A stretch of 47,488 nt of DNA. It comes from Microbacterium testaceum (lineage in GTDB: Bacteria > Actinomycetota > Actinomycetes > Actinomycetales > Microbacteriaceae). The position numbers and the translations under genes were made by a program. This document shows positions 17,287-24,816 of the stretch, one piece after another. The DNA is taken from contig NZ_QDFT01000025.1 of assembly GCF_003075375.1 (NCBI RefSeq), positions 4 through 47,491 of the forward strand. Direction: 5' to 3'. How positions within the stretch are numbered: the stretch's first letter is position 1; every line of letters begins with the position of its first letter. A model generated the notes under the pieces. The model did no database searches. It had not been told where the DNA came from and saw nothing but the letters and a program-made list of their open reading frames with translations.

Positions 17287-17634
17287 TCAGCAGGCCGCGA
17301 GCAGAGCTTTCGACTTCGTCTCAAGGAAGGCGACGAGGGCGCCCAGGACGTTGACCTCGTTGCCGAGGTTCACGAGGGCGACCGCGGAGAGCTCGATGGT
17401 GGCGTCCCGTGCCTCCATCGTGGCCTTCCAGGTGCCCTCGCCGCCCGTGATGGGCTGCAGGTAGGTGATGGTCTTCGCCTCGGTCAAGTCGACGACGATC
17501 AGGCCCGCGTCGGGATCGGACTCGTCATCCTGTTCCAGGACGCGGATGTCACTGCCGGTGAGGTACCCGAGCGCGCGGAACTCCGCGAGCCACGACTCGA
17601 GCAGAGACATGTCGAGCAGCTTGCGTACGGGCAC
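17287..17634 (-). CDS. Hypothetical protein, 115 aa
   Basis: Not recognised. A soluble protein of 115 residues with an acidic middle (LEQDDESDPDAGLIVVD) and no signal peptide or membrane span. The GTG start at 17634 has CGGAG at suitable spacing; the alternative ATG at 17610 has none. A 12-bp palindrome ATTCACGTGAAT lies 16 nt upstream of the start. It shares a TTCAC/GTGAA site type with the MarR/DUF7882 promoter region, so it may belong to the same regulon. Confidence 0.65.
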   Translation of the reverse strand: MPVRKLLDMSLLESWLAEFRALGYLTGSDIRVLEQDDESDPDAGLIVVDLTEAKTITYLQPITGGEGTWKATMEARDATIELSAVALVNLGNEVNVLGALVAFLETKSKALLAAC

Positions 17635-17649
17635 AGGTCACTCCGATCC

Positions 17650-17661
17650 ATTCACGTGAAT
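17650..17661 (-). promoter_or_regulatory. 12-bp palindrome, candidate operator
   Basis: ATTCACGTGAAT is a perfect palindrome directly upstream of the hypothetical gene. Its half-sites TTCAC/GTGAA recur at 18149-18178 ahead of the marR-like gene, which suggests one regulator for both. Confidence 0.45.
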
Positions 17662-17726
17662 GTCACGCGTCCCCGACAGTATGCATCATGCGCGAGGGGG
17701 CTGGACCGGAGCGAGCCGCAGTGGTA

Positions 17727-18095
17727 TCAAGCGGCGCGGACCGGGCGGCCGGCCGGGCGTGCGGTCCGCACGGGCGTGTGGCTCGCCTCCTCGGCGGCTT
17801 CCCACGTGCGGGTGTCGACGACGAGGCCCGAGGCGGCGTTGGCCTGGTCGGCCAGGGTGCGCAGGTAGTCGCCCACGAGCTGCTCGGGCTCGGGGGACTC
17901 GAACACGAAGCGCAGCGGGATGGACGGCTGCAGCCAGATCGTCGATCGGCCCGTTTCTCCCTCGACGCCTGTCCACGTGAGCGTGAACGATTCGCCTCGT
18001 CGCAGCTTCGTCGACGCGATCACCTTGATGTAACCCATCAGGCGATCGGGAAGCGAGATGGGGGCCGTGTCGGAACCGTAGAACAGCGTTGCCAT
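17727..18095 (-). CDS. DUF7882-family small protein
   Basis: A 122-residue protein with the pattern of the small Microbacteriaceae family now called DUF7882: MATLFYGS at the start, KLRRGESFTLTW near residue 30, and GRSTIWLQPSIPLRFVF near residue 50. Relatives were at times misannotated as ATP-dependent DNA ligase; no ligase motif is present here. The C-terminal 25 residues are basic and Pro-rich. The ATG has AAGGAG at good spacing. It is divergent from a MarR-type regulator across an AT-rich promoter region. Function unknown. Confidence 0.75.
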   Translation of the reverse strand: MATLFYGSDTAPISLPDRLMGYIKVIASTKLRRGESFTLTWTGVEGETGRSTIWLQPSIPLRFVFESPEPEQLVGDYLRTLADQANAASGLVVDTRTWEAAEEASHTPVRTARPAGRPVRAA

Positions 18096-18148
18096 GATGA
18101 TCTCCTTCGTCGAGTAGCGGGGCGCGGTCGATTTGTAATCTATCACGT

Positions 18149-18178
18149 ATTTCACAAACTTAATTATTTTCGTGAAAT
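18149..18178. promoter_or_regulatory. Inverted repeat in the divergent DUF7882/marR promoter
   Basis: ATTTCAC and GTGAAAT form exact 7-nt arms around a 16-nt AT-rich spacer. The stretch from about 18130 to 18195 is the most AT-rich promoter-like segment in this part of the window. It is a likely binding site for the adjacent MarR protein. Confidence 0.55.
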
Positions 18179-18236
18179 ATTCATTTTTCTGACTATGGTG
18201 AGAACAGCGGTCGGCCGGACCGCATCGAGGAGGTGG

Positions 18237-18671
18237 ATGCCGTTGTCGCTTCCTTCTGCCCTGTTGTCCGCGCTCGATGACTACGTCGTGATGCGAGAGG
18301 CCGTGCTGGCGCAGGCGCGTCGCGACCTCGGCGTCAGCGAGCTCGAGGCGGCCGCCCTGGCGCGCATCGCCGAGGAGCCCGGCATCCGTCCCTCCAATCT
18401 GCGCGGACACCTCGGAGTGACCGCGGCGGGCGTGACGACCCTGGTCGACCGTCTGATCGGGCGCGGCCTGCTCCGACGCGAACTGGATGCCGAGGACCGC
18501 CGGGTCAATCACATCTACCTCGAGGTCGACCTCGACGCCGAGCCGTGGGTCGCCCTCCGGCGTTTTCCCCGCGACGTGGACGCGGCCATCCGCGACGAGC
18601 CGGCCGATGGCGTCGCCGCCGCAGCCGCCCTGCTGACACGGATCACCGAGCGGGTGCGCTCGCGCGCGTAA
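18237..18671 (+). CDS. MarR-family transcriptional regulator
   Basis: A 144-residue winged-helix regulator. The recognition region reads GIRPSNLRGHLGVTAAGVTTLVDRLIGRGLLRRE, followed by the wing DAEDRRVNHIYLEV, both typical of MarR (the DxRR wing motif is present). GAGGAGG lies 3 nt before the ATG at 18237, so a TTG at 18243 or the upstream ATG at 18195 are alternatives. It is divergent from the DUF7882 gene, and its 3' end overlaps the convergent aztA gene by 29 nt. The ligand is unknown. Confidence 0.82.
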   Translation: MPLSLPSALLSALDDYVVMREAVLAQARRDLGVSELEAAALARIAEEPGIRPSNLRGHLGVTAAGVTTLVDRLIGRGLLRRELDAEDRRVNHIYLEVDLDAEPWVALRRFPRDVDAAIRDEPADGVAAAAALLTRITERVRSRA

Positions 18672-19308
18672 CCCGCCCGTCCGCGAGGGCGATCACCTGA
18701 TCGGCCTGGGCGATGAGTCGGTCATCGTGGCTGACGCACACCACGGTCGCCCCCCGTGCGATCTCGGCGGCGATCGCGCGCCGGTTCAGCTCCGCGCTGG
18801 CGGCGTCCAGTCCGGTCGTCGGCTCGTCGAGCAGCAGGACGTCGGCACGGCGCGCCAATCCCTGCGCGAGGAGGGCCCGCTGGCGCTGTCCCCCCGACAG
18901 TGAGCCGAACGGCGTCCGCGCGAGCGCGGTGATGTCGAGCTGCCGCATGGCCACGTCGATGTCGTCGCGGAGCGCCGGGCAAAGGCGCCGGATCGCGCCG
19001 ACGCGTCCCCACGCGCCGACCGACACGATCTCGCGCACGGTGACGGGCAGGTGCTCCGAGACGGCCGCGCGTTGAGGAACGAAGGCGCGCGTCCGCGCCC
19101 CCGCCTCGACCCGACCGGCCGAGGGCGTGCGGGCGCCGGCGAGCACCTCGAGCAGCGTCGACTTGCCCGCTCCGTTTGGTCCGACGATCGCGGTGATCCG
19201 CCCCGCGGGGACGGTCAGGTCGACGCCGGCGAGGGCCTCGACGCCGTCGAAGGCGACGCGCAGGCCGGTCGCCGTGAGGGCGGAGGGGAGGGTCACGGCA
19301 TCCATCAT
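18643..19308 (-). CDS. aztA: Zinc ABC transporter ATPase, AztA-like
   Basis: A 221-residue ATPase of the ZnuC/AztA metal-uptake type. Walker A GPNGAGKST (43-51), signature LSGGQRQR (137-144), Walker B VLLLDEPT (D161, E162) and H-loop VCVSHDD are all present. It powers the permease encoded divergently at 19353. Three starts are possible: tandem ATGs at 19308 and 19305, or GTG at 19296. The GTG would follow a TATGAT -10 box (19304-19309) by 7 nt and give a leaderless mRNA. A Zur-like box lies between the two divergent genes. Confidence 0.88.
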   Translation of the reverse strand: MMDAVTLPSALTATGLRVAFDGVEALAGVDLTVPAGRITAIVGPNGAGKSTLLEVLAGARTPSAGRVEAGARTRAFVPQRAAVSEHLPVTVREIVSVGAWGRVGAIRRLCPALRDDIDVAMRQLDITALARTPFGSLSGGQRQRALLAQGLARRADVLLLDEPTTGLDAASAELNRRAIAAEIARGATVVCVSHDDRLIAQADQVIALADGRVTRASAPAR

Positions 19309-19315
19309 ACGAGTT

Positions 19316-19330
19316 TGAGAATCGTTATCA
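19316..19330. promoter_or_regulatory. Zur-like operator between aztA and aztB
   Basis: TGAGAATCGTTATCA fits the Fur/Zur-family pattern TGAnAAnnnTTnTCA as an imperfect 15-bp palindrome. It lies 8 nt upstream of the aztA ATG and 22 nt upstream of the aztB GTG, so one site can repress both divergent operons when zinc is plentiful. The zinc identity follows from the neighbouring genes. Confidence 0.7.
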
Positions 19331-19352
19331 CTTAACGCTACGGTCGGTCCTC

Positions 19353-20207
19353 GTGTCCTGGCTCTTCGACCCCTTCTCGCTCGAGTTCGTCCAGCGCGCC
19401 CTGCTCGGCGGCGTGCTGGTGTCGGTGCTGTGCGCCGTCGCCGGGACGTGGGTGATCGTGCGGGGCATGGCCTTTCTCGGCGAGGCGCTCGCGCACGGCA
19501 TGCTGCCCGGCGTCGCCCTGGCGACGGTGCTCGGCGTCCCGGTGCTGCTCGGCGCCGCCGTGAGCGCCATCGCGATGAGCCTGGGCATCGGCGCCCTGCA
19601 GCGCCGCGCCAAGCTGTCGTACGACACGAGCATCGGGCTGCTGTTCGTCGGCATGCTCGCGCTCGGGGTGATCGTCATCTCGCACGCCGGGAGCTTCGCC
19701 ACGGATGCCACGGCCATCCTGTTCGGCGACATCCTCGCCATCGCGCCCGGCGATCTCGTCGTCCTGGGCCTGGCCGCCATGATCGGCATCGGGGCGGCGA
19801 TCCTCGCCCACCGCCCGCTCGTCGCCCTCGCGATCGACGAGCGCGTCGCGCGCGTCCTGGGCCTCGCCCCGCGCGTCGCGCAGGCCGTGCTCGTCGGGCT
19901 CGTCACGCTCGCCGTCGTCGCCTCGTATCAGGCGGTCGGCTCGCTGCTGGTGGTCGGGCTGCTCGTCGCCCCGGCCGTCGCCGCGCGGCAGTGGACAGCG
20001 CGCATCGCAACGACCATGGTGCTCGCCGCGGTGATCAGCGCGGCCGCGGTCGTCGTCGGACTGCTCGTCTCGTGGTACGCCGCCACCGCCGCCGGCGCGA
20101 CCATCGCCGCCGCCGCGATCGCCGCCGCGGGGGTGTCGTGGGGGCTTCGCGCCGCTGTCACCGCCGCGCGCCGGCGCACGGCATCCCCTCTTCCCCTTGC
20201 CGCCTGA
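19353..20207 (+). CDS. aztB: Zinc ABC transporter permease, AztB-like
   Basis: A 284-residue ABC-3 type metal permease with about eight hydrophobic segments. Characteristic stretches are VIVRGMAFLGEALAHGMLPGVAL near residue 35 and SYQAVGSLLVVGLLVAPAVAARQW near residue 190. The GTG start lies 8 nt after a TACGGT box (19339-19344) with TTGAGA 18 nt further up, so transcription may begin at the start codon. The Zur-like box overlaps the -35 region. It heads an operon with two AztD-like proteins and the binding protein. Confidence 0.9.
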   Translation: MSWLFDPFSLEFVQRALLGGVLVSVLCAVAGTWVIVRGMAFLGEALAHGMLPGVALATVLGVPVLLGAAVSAIAMSLGIGALQRRAKLSYDTSIGLLFVGMLALGVIVISHAGSFATDATAILFGDILAIAPGDLVVLGLAAMIGIGAAILAHRPLVALAIDERVARVLGLAPRVAQAVLVGLVTLAVVASYQAVGSLLVVGLLVAPAVAARQWTARIATTMVLAAVISAAAVVVGLLVSWYAATAAGATIAAAAIAAAGVSWGLRAAVTAARRRTASPLPLAA

Positions 20208-20220
20208 CCGGAAAGCCCCC

Positions 20221-21429
20221 ATGCCCCACTTCGTGACCCGACGGCTCGCTCCTCTCGGCGGGCTGCTCGTCCTCGCCCTCGCCGGCTGCGCCGATACCGC
20301 GGCTCCGCCCGCCGCACCCACCGCCGACACCCACGGCGAGATCGCCGGTGCCGCCGAGCTCGCCGAGCCCGCGCTGGGCCTGACCTGGATCGCCGCGGAC
20401 GGCCGGGTGTCGCACCTCGACCTGCTCGACGAGACCACGACCGACCTCGGCGCCGTCCCCCCGCCCGAGGCGATGCACTCCGACGGCCGCTACCTGTTCG
20501 CCGCCGACGACGCGGGCGTCTCGATCGTCGACAGCGGCGTGTGGACGTGGGACCACGTCGACCACTTCCACTACTACCGCGCCGAGGCGCGCATCCTCGG
20601 CGAGGTCGAGGGCGGCGGCGTCGCGACCGTCGCGACGTCGAACTCGTCCACGACCGGCGGCACGGGGCTGTTCTTCCCCGCCTCCGGCGAGGCGGTGCTG
20701 CTGGACACCGAGGCGCTGTCGCGGGGGGAGGTCGTCGAGCGGTTCCGCCTCGAGCGTCCGGCCGGGCCGGGCCTGGTGGTGCCCGCCGGGTCGTTCGCCG
20801 CGGTCGCCGCCGGGGGAGAGGTCACCCTCCACACCGCCGACGGCGAGCCCCTCGGCGAGACCACCGCGTGCGAAGATCCCGCCGGCACGATCACGACCCG
20901 CGTCGGAGCGGTGATCGGATGCCGCGACGGCGCCCTGCTCGTCACGGTCGACGCCGCGACCCCCGTCATCGAGCGCATCCCCTACCCCGCGGACACGACG
21001 GCCCCGCGCGCGACGGCCTTCGCCAACCGCGAGGGTCGACCGACCGTCGCCGCGGTCGCCGGGGACGCCGGGATCTGGATGCTCGACACCCGCGAGCGCG
21101 CGTGGACGCTCGTGCCGACGCCCGAGCCGGTCGTGCAGGCCACCGCCGTCGACGACAAGGATCACCACCTGCTCGCGCTCACGGCCGACGGCCGAGTGCT
21201 CGTCCTCGACGGGCGCACCGGGGCCCTGCGCGCCTCGTCCGCCCCGCTCGTGGGCGAGAGCCTCGCCGCCGCGCACCCCGTCTCGCTCATCGCCGACCAG
21301 CAGCGCGCCTACCTCAACGGCCCCGACGAGCAGCGCCTGTGGGAGCTCGACTTCGCCGACGGGGCACGCGTGGCGCGGGAGTTCGCCCCGGCCGCCGCGC
21401 CGCTGTTCGTCGCCGAGACGGGACGCTGA
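20221..21429 (+). CDS. AztD-like lipoprotein, divergent paralogue
   Basis: A 402-residue beta-propeller-like lipoprotein. The signal peptide ends in LALAGC (Cys23 lipidated). It resembles the zinc metallochaperone AztD and has the repeated blade pattern (DGRVSHLDLLDETT, DGRVLVLDGRTGALR). Compared with the second copy at 22372, the CPGVHGEG-type His motif between the two central cysteines has become CEDPAGTIT. A different His cluster, HVDHFH (H112, H115, H117), is present. The ATG at 20221 lies 14 nt after the aztB stop and 2 nt separate its stop codon from the aztC start. It could be a second chaperone with altered zinc binding. Confidence 0.75.
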   Translation: MPHFVTRRLAPLGGLLVLALAGCADTAAPPAAPTADTHGEIAGAAELAEPALGLTWIAADGRVSHLDLLDETTTDLGAVPPPEAMHSDGRYLFAADDAGVSIVDSGVWTWDHVDHFHYYRAEARILGEVEGGGVATVATSNSSTTGGTGLFFPASGEAVLLDTEALSRGEVVERFRLERPAGPGLVVPAGSFAAVAAGGEVTLHTADGEPLGETTACEDPAGTITTRVGAVIGCRDGALLVTVDAATPVIERIPYPADTTAPRATAFANREGRPTVAAVAGDAGIWMLDTRERAWTLVPTPEPVVQATAVDDKDHHLLALTADGRVLVLDGRTGALRASSAPLVGESLAAAHPVSLIADQQRAYLNGPDEQRLWELDFADGARVAREFAPAAAPLFVAETGR

Positions 21430-21430
21430 C

Positions 21431-22339
21431 GTGCGCCGCCTGCTCGCCGCCGCGGTCGCCGCGGCCCTGCTGACCCTCAGCGGCTGCGCCGGGAACACGG
21501 CGTCCGATCGTCCCCTCATCGCGGTGTCGACCAACATCCTCGGTGACGTCGTGTCGCACCTCGTCGCGGACGACGTCGAGGTGCTGACGCTCATGCGTCC
21601 CGGAGCCGACCCCCACTCGTTCGAGATCTCGGCCGCCGAAGCAGCCCGCGTGCGCTCGGCCGACCTGCTCGTCGCCAACGGCCTGGGCCTCGAAGAGGGA
21701 CTGCAGCAGCACCTCGACGCCGCCGCGGCGGACGGGGTCGCGACCTTCGTCGCCGGAGACGTCGTCGAGGTGCTCCCGTACGCATCGGCCGATGCGGGCG
21801 GTGCCGACGACCCGCACTTCTGGACCGACCCCGCGCAGATGATCCGCGTCGTGGACGCGCTCGAGCCGGTGATCCGGGGCCTCGACGGGGTCGATGCCTC
21901 CGCCGTGACCTCTCGGGCGGCCCAGTACCGCGCCCAGCTGCAGGATCTGGATGCCGAAATGACCGCCGCCTTCGCGGCGATCCCCGCCGAGCGACGGGCC
22001 CTGGTCACCAACCACCACGTGTTCGGCTACCTCGCCGAGCGCTTCGGATTCCGCCTCATCGGCGCGGTCATCCCCGGCGGGACGACGCTCGCCGCCCCGA
22101 GCACGAGCGACCTCGCCGACCTCGTGTCAGCGATCGACGAAGCGGGGGTGCCGACGATCTTCGCCGAGAGCTCCTCGCCCGACCGCCTCGTGCGCGCCCT
22201 CGCCGACGAGGCCGATCGCGACGTCGCGGTGACCGAGCTGTTCACCGAGTCGCTCACCGACGCCGCCGGCGGCGCCCCCGACTACCTGACCATGATGCGC
22301 GTCAACACGGAGCGCATCGCCACCGGGCTCTCGCCGTGA
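21431..22339 (+). CDS. aztC: Zinc ABC transporter binding lipoprotein, AztC/ZnuA-like
   Basis: A 302-residue cluster A-I metal-binding protein. The signal peptide ends in LTLSGC (Cys19). Expected zinc ligands are visible: His62 in GADPHSFE, His129 in DDPHFWTDP, His195/196 in TNHHVFGYLAERF, and an Asp near 284 (GAPDYLTMM). There is no long His-rich loop before His129, as in AztC and unlike many ZnuA proteins; that goes with the use of a separate chaperone. The GTG start lies 1 nt after the upstream stop. It delivers zinc to AztB/AztA. Confidence 0.9.
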   Translation: MRRLLAAAVAAALLTLSGCAGNTASDRPLIAVSTNILGDVVSHLVADDVEVLTLMRPGADPHSFEISAAEAARVRSADLLVANGLGLEEGLQQHLDAAAADGVATFVAGDVVEVLPYASADAGGADDPHFWTDPAQMIRVVDALEPVIRGLDGVDASAVTSRAAQYRAQLQDLDAEMTAAFAAIPAERRALVTNHHVFGYLAERFGFRLIGAVIPGGTTLAAPSTSDLADLVSAIDEAGVPTIFAESSSPDRLVRALADEADRDVAVTELFTESLTDAAGGAPDYLTMMRVNTERIATGLSP

Positions 22340-22371
22340 CGAAGCCCCCCACCCGAAGAAAGAGGAACCCC

Positions 22372-23571
22372 ATGAAAACCTCCCCCCTGCGCCGCGCGGG
22401 CCTGCTCGCGCTCGCGGTCGGAGCCACCGTCGGCCTGTCGGCGTGCGCCGGAGCGACCGCTCCGGGCGCTGCGCCCGCGGCATCCGCCCCCGCCGACACC
22501 GCCACCCGCGTCGCCCTGTCGTACCCCGGCGGGATCGTCGTGCTCGACGGCGACACCCTCGAGACCGTGGGCGAGGTGTCGAGCGAGGAGTTCACGCGCC
22601 TGAACGCCGCGGGCGACGGCCGCCACGTCATGGTCACCACGAGCGCGGGCTTCCAGGTGCTCGACGCCGGTACGGCCGACACAGACCCCGTGCTGACCGA
22701 CCTGGTCTTCCCCGCAGCCAAGCCCGGACACGTCGTGACGCACGGCGGCACGACGGTGCTGTACGCCGACGGCACGAGCGACTCGACCATCTTCGACACC
22801 GATGCCCTGCTGGCATCCACTGACGCTCTTCCCGAGACGCGGACCGTCGCCGGTGTCGAGGCGCACCACGGTGTATCGATCGTGCTCGAGGACGGCACGT
22901 TCATCACCACGGTGGGCAACGCCGACGGGCGCAACGGCGTGATCGCCACGGACCCGTCGGGGGCGACCATCGCCGAGACCGCGGACTGCCCCGGCGTGCA
23001 CGGCGAGGGAACGGCCCAGGACGAGGCCGTCGTGCTCGGCTGCGAGAACGGCGCGGTCGTCTACGCCGACGGCGCCTTCACCAAGCTGACCGCGCCCGAC
23101 CAGCCCTACGGGCGCATGGGCAACGCATACGTCAGCGAGACCAGCCCGCTTGTCGTCGGGGACTACAAGGACGACCGGGATGCCGAGGGCTACCTGCTGC
23201 ACCGCGTCGCCCTGATCGACACCGACGCCAAGACGCAGCGCGTCGTCGACATGCCGGCGGGGGCGGAGTACACCTTCCGCGACATCGCCCGCGGTCCCGG
23301 CGACCTCGCGTACGTGCTCGCCTCGGACGGGGCGATCCACGTGCTCGACCCGGCCACGGGGGAGTTCACCGACGCGTTCCCCGTGATCGACGCGTGGGAG
23401 GGCCCGGTCGAGTGGCAGGACGCCCACCCCGCGATCAAGGTGTCGGGCGACATCGCCTACGTCACCGAGCCGGCGAAGAACGCCGTCCACGCCGTCGACC
23501 TGACGACCGGCGAGGTCGTGACCAGCGCGACGCTGGAGCACACGCCGAATGAGATCGCGCTGACGAAGTAG
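22372..23571 (+). CDS. aztD: Zinc metallochaperone AztD (lipoprotein form)
   Basis: A 399-residue beta-propeller protein with the hallmarks of AztD: PGHVVTHGGTT (H120, H124), VEAHHGVSIVLEDG (H165, H166) and CPGVHGEGTA (H210) followed by VVLGCENG, the two cysteines probably forming a disulphide. AztD proteins hand zinc to AztC. The Gram-negative ones known are periplasmic; this copy has a lipobox (LSAC, Cys25), so it is tethered to the membrane. The ATG follows GAAAGAGG. It is the last gene of the aztB operon. Confidence 0.87.
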   Translation: MKTSPLRRAGLLALAVGATVGLSACAGATAPGAAPAASAPADTATRVALSYPGGIVVLDGDTLETVGEVSSEEFTRLNAAGDGRHVMVTTSAGFQVLDAGTADTDPVLTDLVFPAAKPGHVVTHGGTTVLYADGTSDSTIFDTDALLASTDALPETRTVAGVEAHHGVSIVLEDGTFITTVGNADGRNGVIATDPSGATIAETADCPGVHGEGTAQDEAVVLGCENGAVVYADGAFTKLTAPDQPYGRMGNAYVSETSPLVVGDYKDDRDAEGYLLHRVALIDTDAKTQRVVDMPAGAEYTFRDIARGPGDLAYVLASDGAIHVLDPATGEFTDAFPVIDAWEGPVEWQDAHPAIKVSGDIAYVTEPAKNAVHAVDLTTGEVVTSATLEHTPNEIALTK

Positions 23572-23671
23572 CGCGCCGCGGGGCGCACCTGGGCTGGGGA
23601 TCGCCGGGGTGCGCCTCGCCGCGCCGGGGTGCGCCTTCGTGCGGCGCGCCGCGCCCGCGCTCGCGTCATCG

Positions 23672-23809
23672 CACCGTTCTCGGAGAATCGCGCCGTTATC
23701 GGACGAATCCGGCCGGATCCTCCGAGAACCGTGCTCATGTCCGGGTTTCGCGACGGCGCCGGACGGCGCCGACCACCGGGAGCCGACCACCGGGCGCCGA
23801 CCACCCGGC
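23672..23809. repeat. Dyad and short tandem repeats in a convergent intergenic region
   Basis: The 258 nt between aztD and the convergent lysR-type gene hold no gene. There is a long-armed dyad: CACCGTTCTCGGAG (23672-23685) and CTCCGAGAACCGTG (23720-23733), 13 of 14 matching, with a perfect 12-bp palindrome ATCCGGCCGGAT (23707-23718) inside it. Three tandem copies of a 14-bp unit, GCCGACCACCGGGA and variants, follow at 23768-23809. The dyad probably acts as a bidirectional terminator. Confidence 0.65.
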
Positions 23810-23829
23810 GCCGGCCGGCGCGCGACCCC

Positions 23830-24717
23830 CTACCGACCGCCCCGGTCGTACGCCACCTGCAGTGCCCCGCGCACCGCGCGGACGCCGGGGCGGTCGGCCG
23901 TTCCGCGGCGCACGGCCGTGAACACCTCGCGGCGCGGTTCGCCCGGCAGATCGACCAGCCGCACGGGCGGCGTTTCGCCCGCGAACACCAGGTCGGGGAT
24001 CATGCCCACGGCATGACCGGATGCCACGAGCCGGGCGTGCGCCGTCAGATCGGCCATCTCGAACCGCACGTCGGGCTCGAACCCGGCGGCACGGCACTGC
24101 TGCGTCGCCCACTGGCGGGCGGCGGTGCCGACGGGCTCCATCACCCACGCGCGGTCGCGGAGGTCGTCGAGCCGCCGCGCCCGGTCGTCGCGCGCGACCG
24201 CGAGGCGGATGGCATCCCGCCCCAGCAGCCCGCGCTCGAGTCCCTCGCGGTGCTCGCGCGTGTGACCGGGGTACTGCTCGGCGACCGCGAGGTCGAAGCC
24301 GCGCGCCGCCACCTCGAACAGGCCCTCCTCGGGAGCGAGCTCGGCGACCTCGACCCGCAACTGCGGTTCGCCGGCGGCGAGGGCGTCGAGTGCGCGCGGC
24401 AGCAGCCCGTGCGCCGCGGACTGCATCACGGCCAGCCGCACGGGGGCGAGCGAGGGACGCATGCGTTCGAGTTCGGCGCGGGCGGCCTCGTCGGCGGCGA
24501 GCATGCGCGCGGCGTGCGCGGCCAGGGCGGCACCCTGCGCGGTGAGGCGTACCCGACGCCCGTCCGGCTCGAGCAACGGCACCCCGGCCTCTTTCTCGAG
24601 CAGGTTCAGCTGCTGCGAGATGGTCGACGGGCTGTACGACAGGGCGTCCGCGACGGCGGCGAGCGTGCCCCGCACGCTCAGCTCGTGCAGCAGGCGCAGG
24701 CGGCGTAGATCGAACAC
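23830..24717 (-). CDS. LysR-family regulator, likely of putA
   Basis: A 295-residue LysR-type regulator. The N-terminal helix-turn-helix reads LSVRGTLAAVADALSYSPSTISQQLNLLEKEAG, with an effector-binding domain after residue about 90. It is transcribed divergently from putA with 99 nt between the starts. A TACCGA-N10-TCGGTA inverted repeat in that gap looks like a LysR operator. The usual logic is activation of the neighbour in the presence of its substrate, here proline, which is an inference from position. The start is GTG at 24717. Confidence 0.87.
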   Translation of the reverse strand: MFDLRRLRLLHELSVRGTLAAVADALSYSPSTISQQLNLLEKEAGVPLLEPDGRRVRLTAQGAALAAHAARMLAADEAARAELERMRPSLAPVRLAVMQSAAHGLLPRALDALAAGEPQLRVEVAELAPEEGLFEVAARGFDLAVAEQYPGHTREHREGLERGLLGRDAIRLAVARDDRARRLDDLRDRAWVMEPVGTAARQWATQQCRAAGFEPDVRFEMADLTAHARLVASGHAVGMIPDLVFAGETPPVRLVDLPGEPRREVFTAVRRGTADRPGVRAVRGALQVAYDRGGR

Positions 24718-24733
24718 GGCATCCCTTCGGCTC

Positions 24734-24755
24734 TACCGAACAGTATGCATCGGTA
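24734..24755. promoter_or_regulatory. LysR-type operator between lysR-type gene and putA
   Basis: TACCGA (24734-24739) and TCGGTA (24750-24755) are exact inverted arms with a 10-nt spacer, in line with the dyad form of LysR binding sites. It lies 16 nt from the regulator start and about 60 nt from putA. Confidence 0.6.
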
Positions 24756-24816
24756 ATCATCGCTTTTCTCGAACGAACGCGAGCCTCATGCTGAGAGCAT
24801 CCGAGGAAGGATCGCC

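Noticed and set aside
17727..18095. ATP-dependent DNA ligase
   Set aside because: Some databases name this small family so, but there is no KxDG motif and the protein is only 122 residues.
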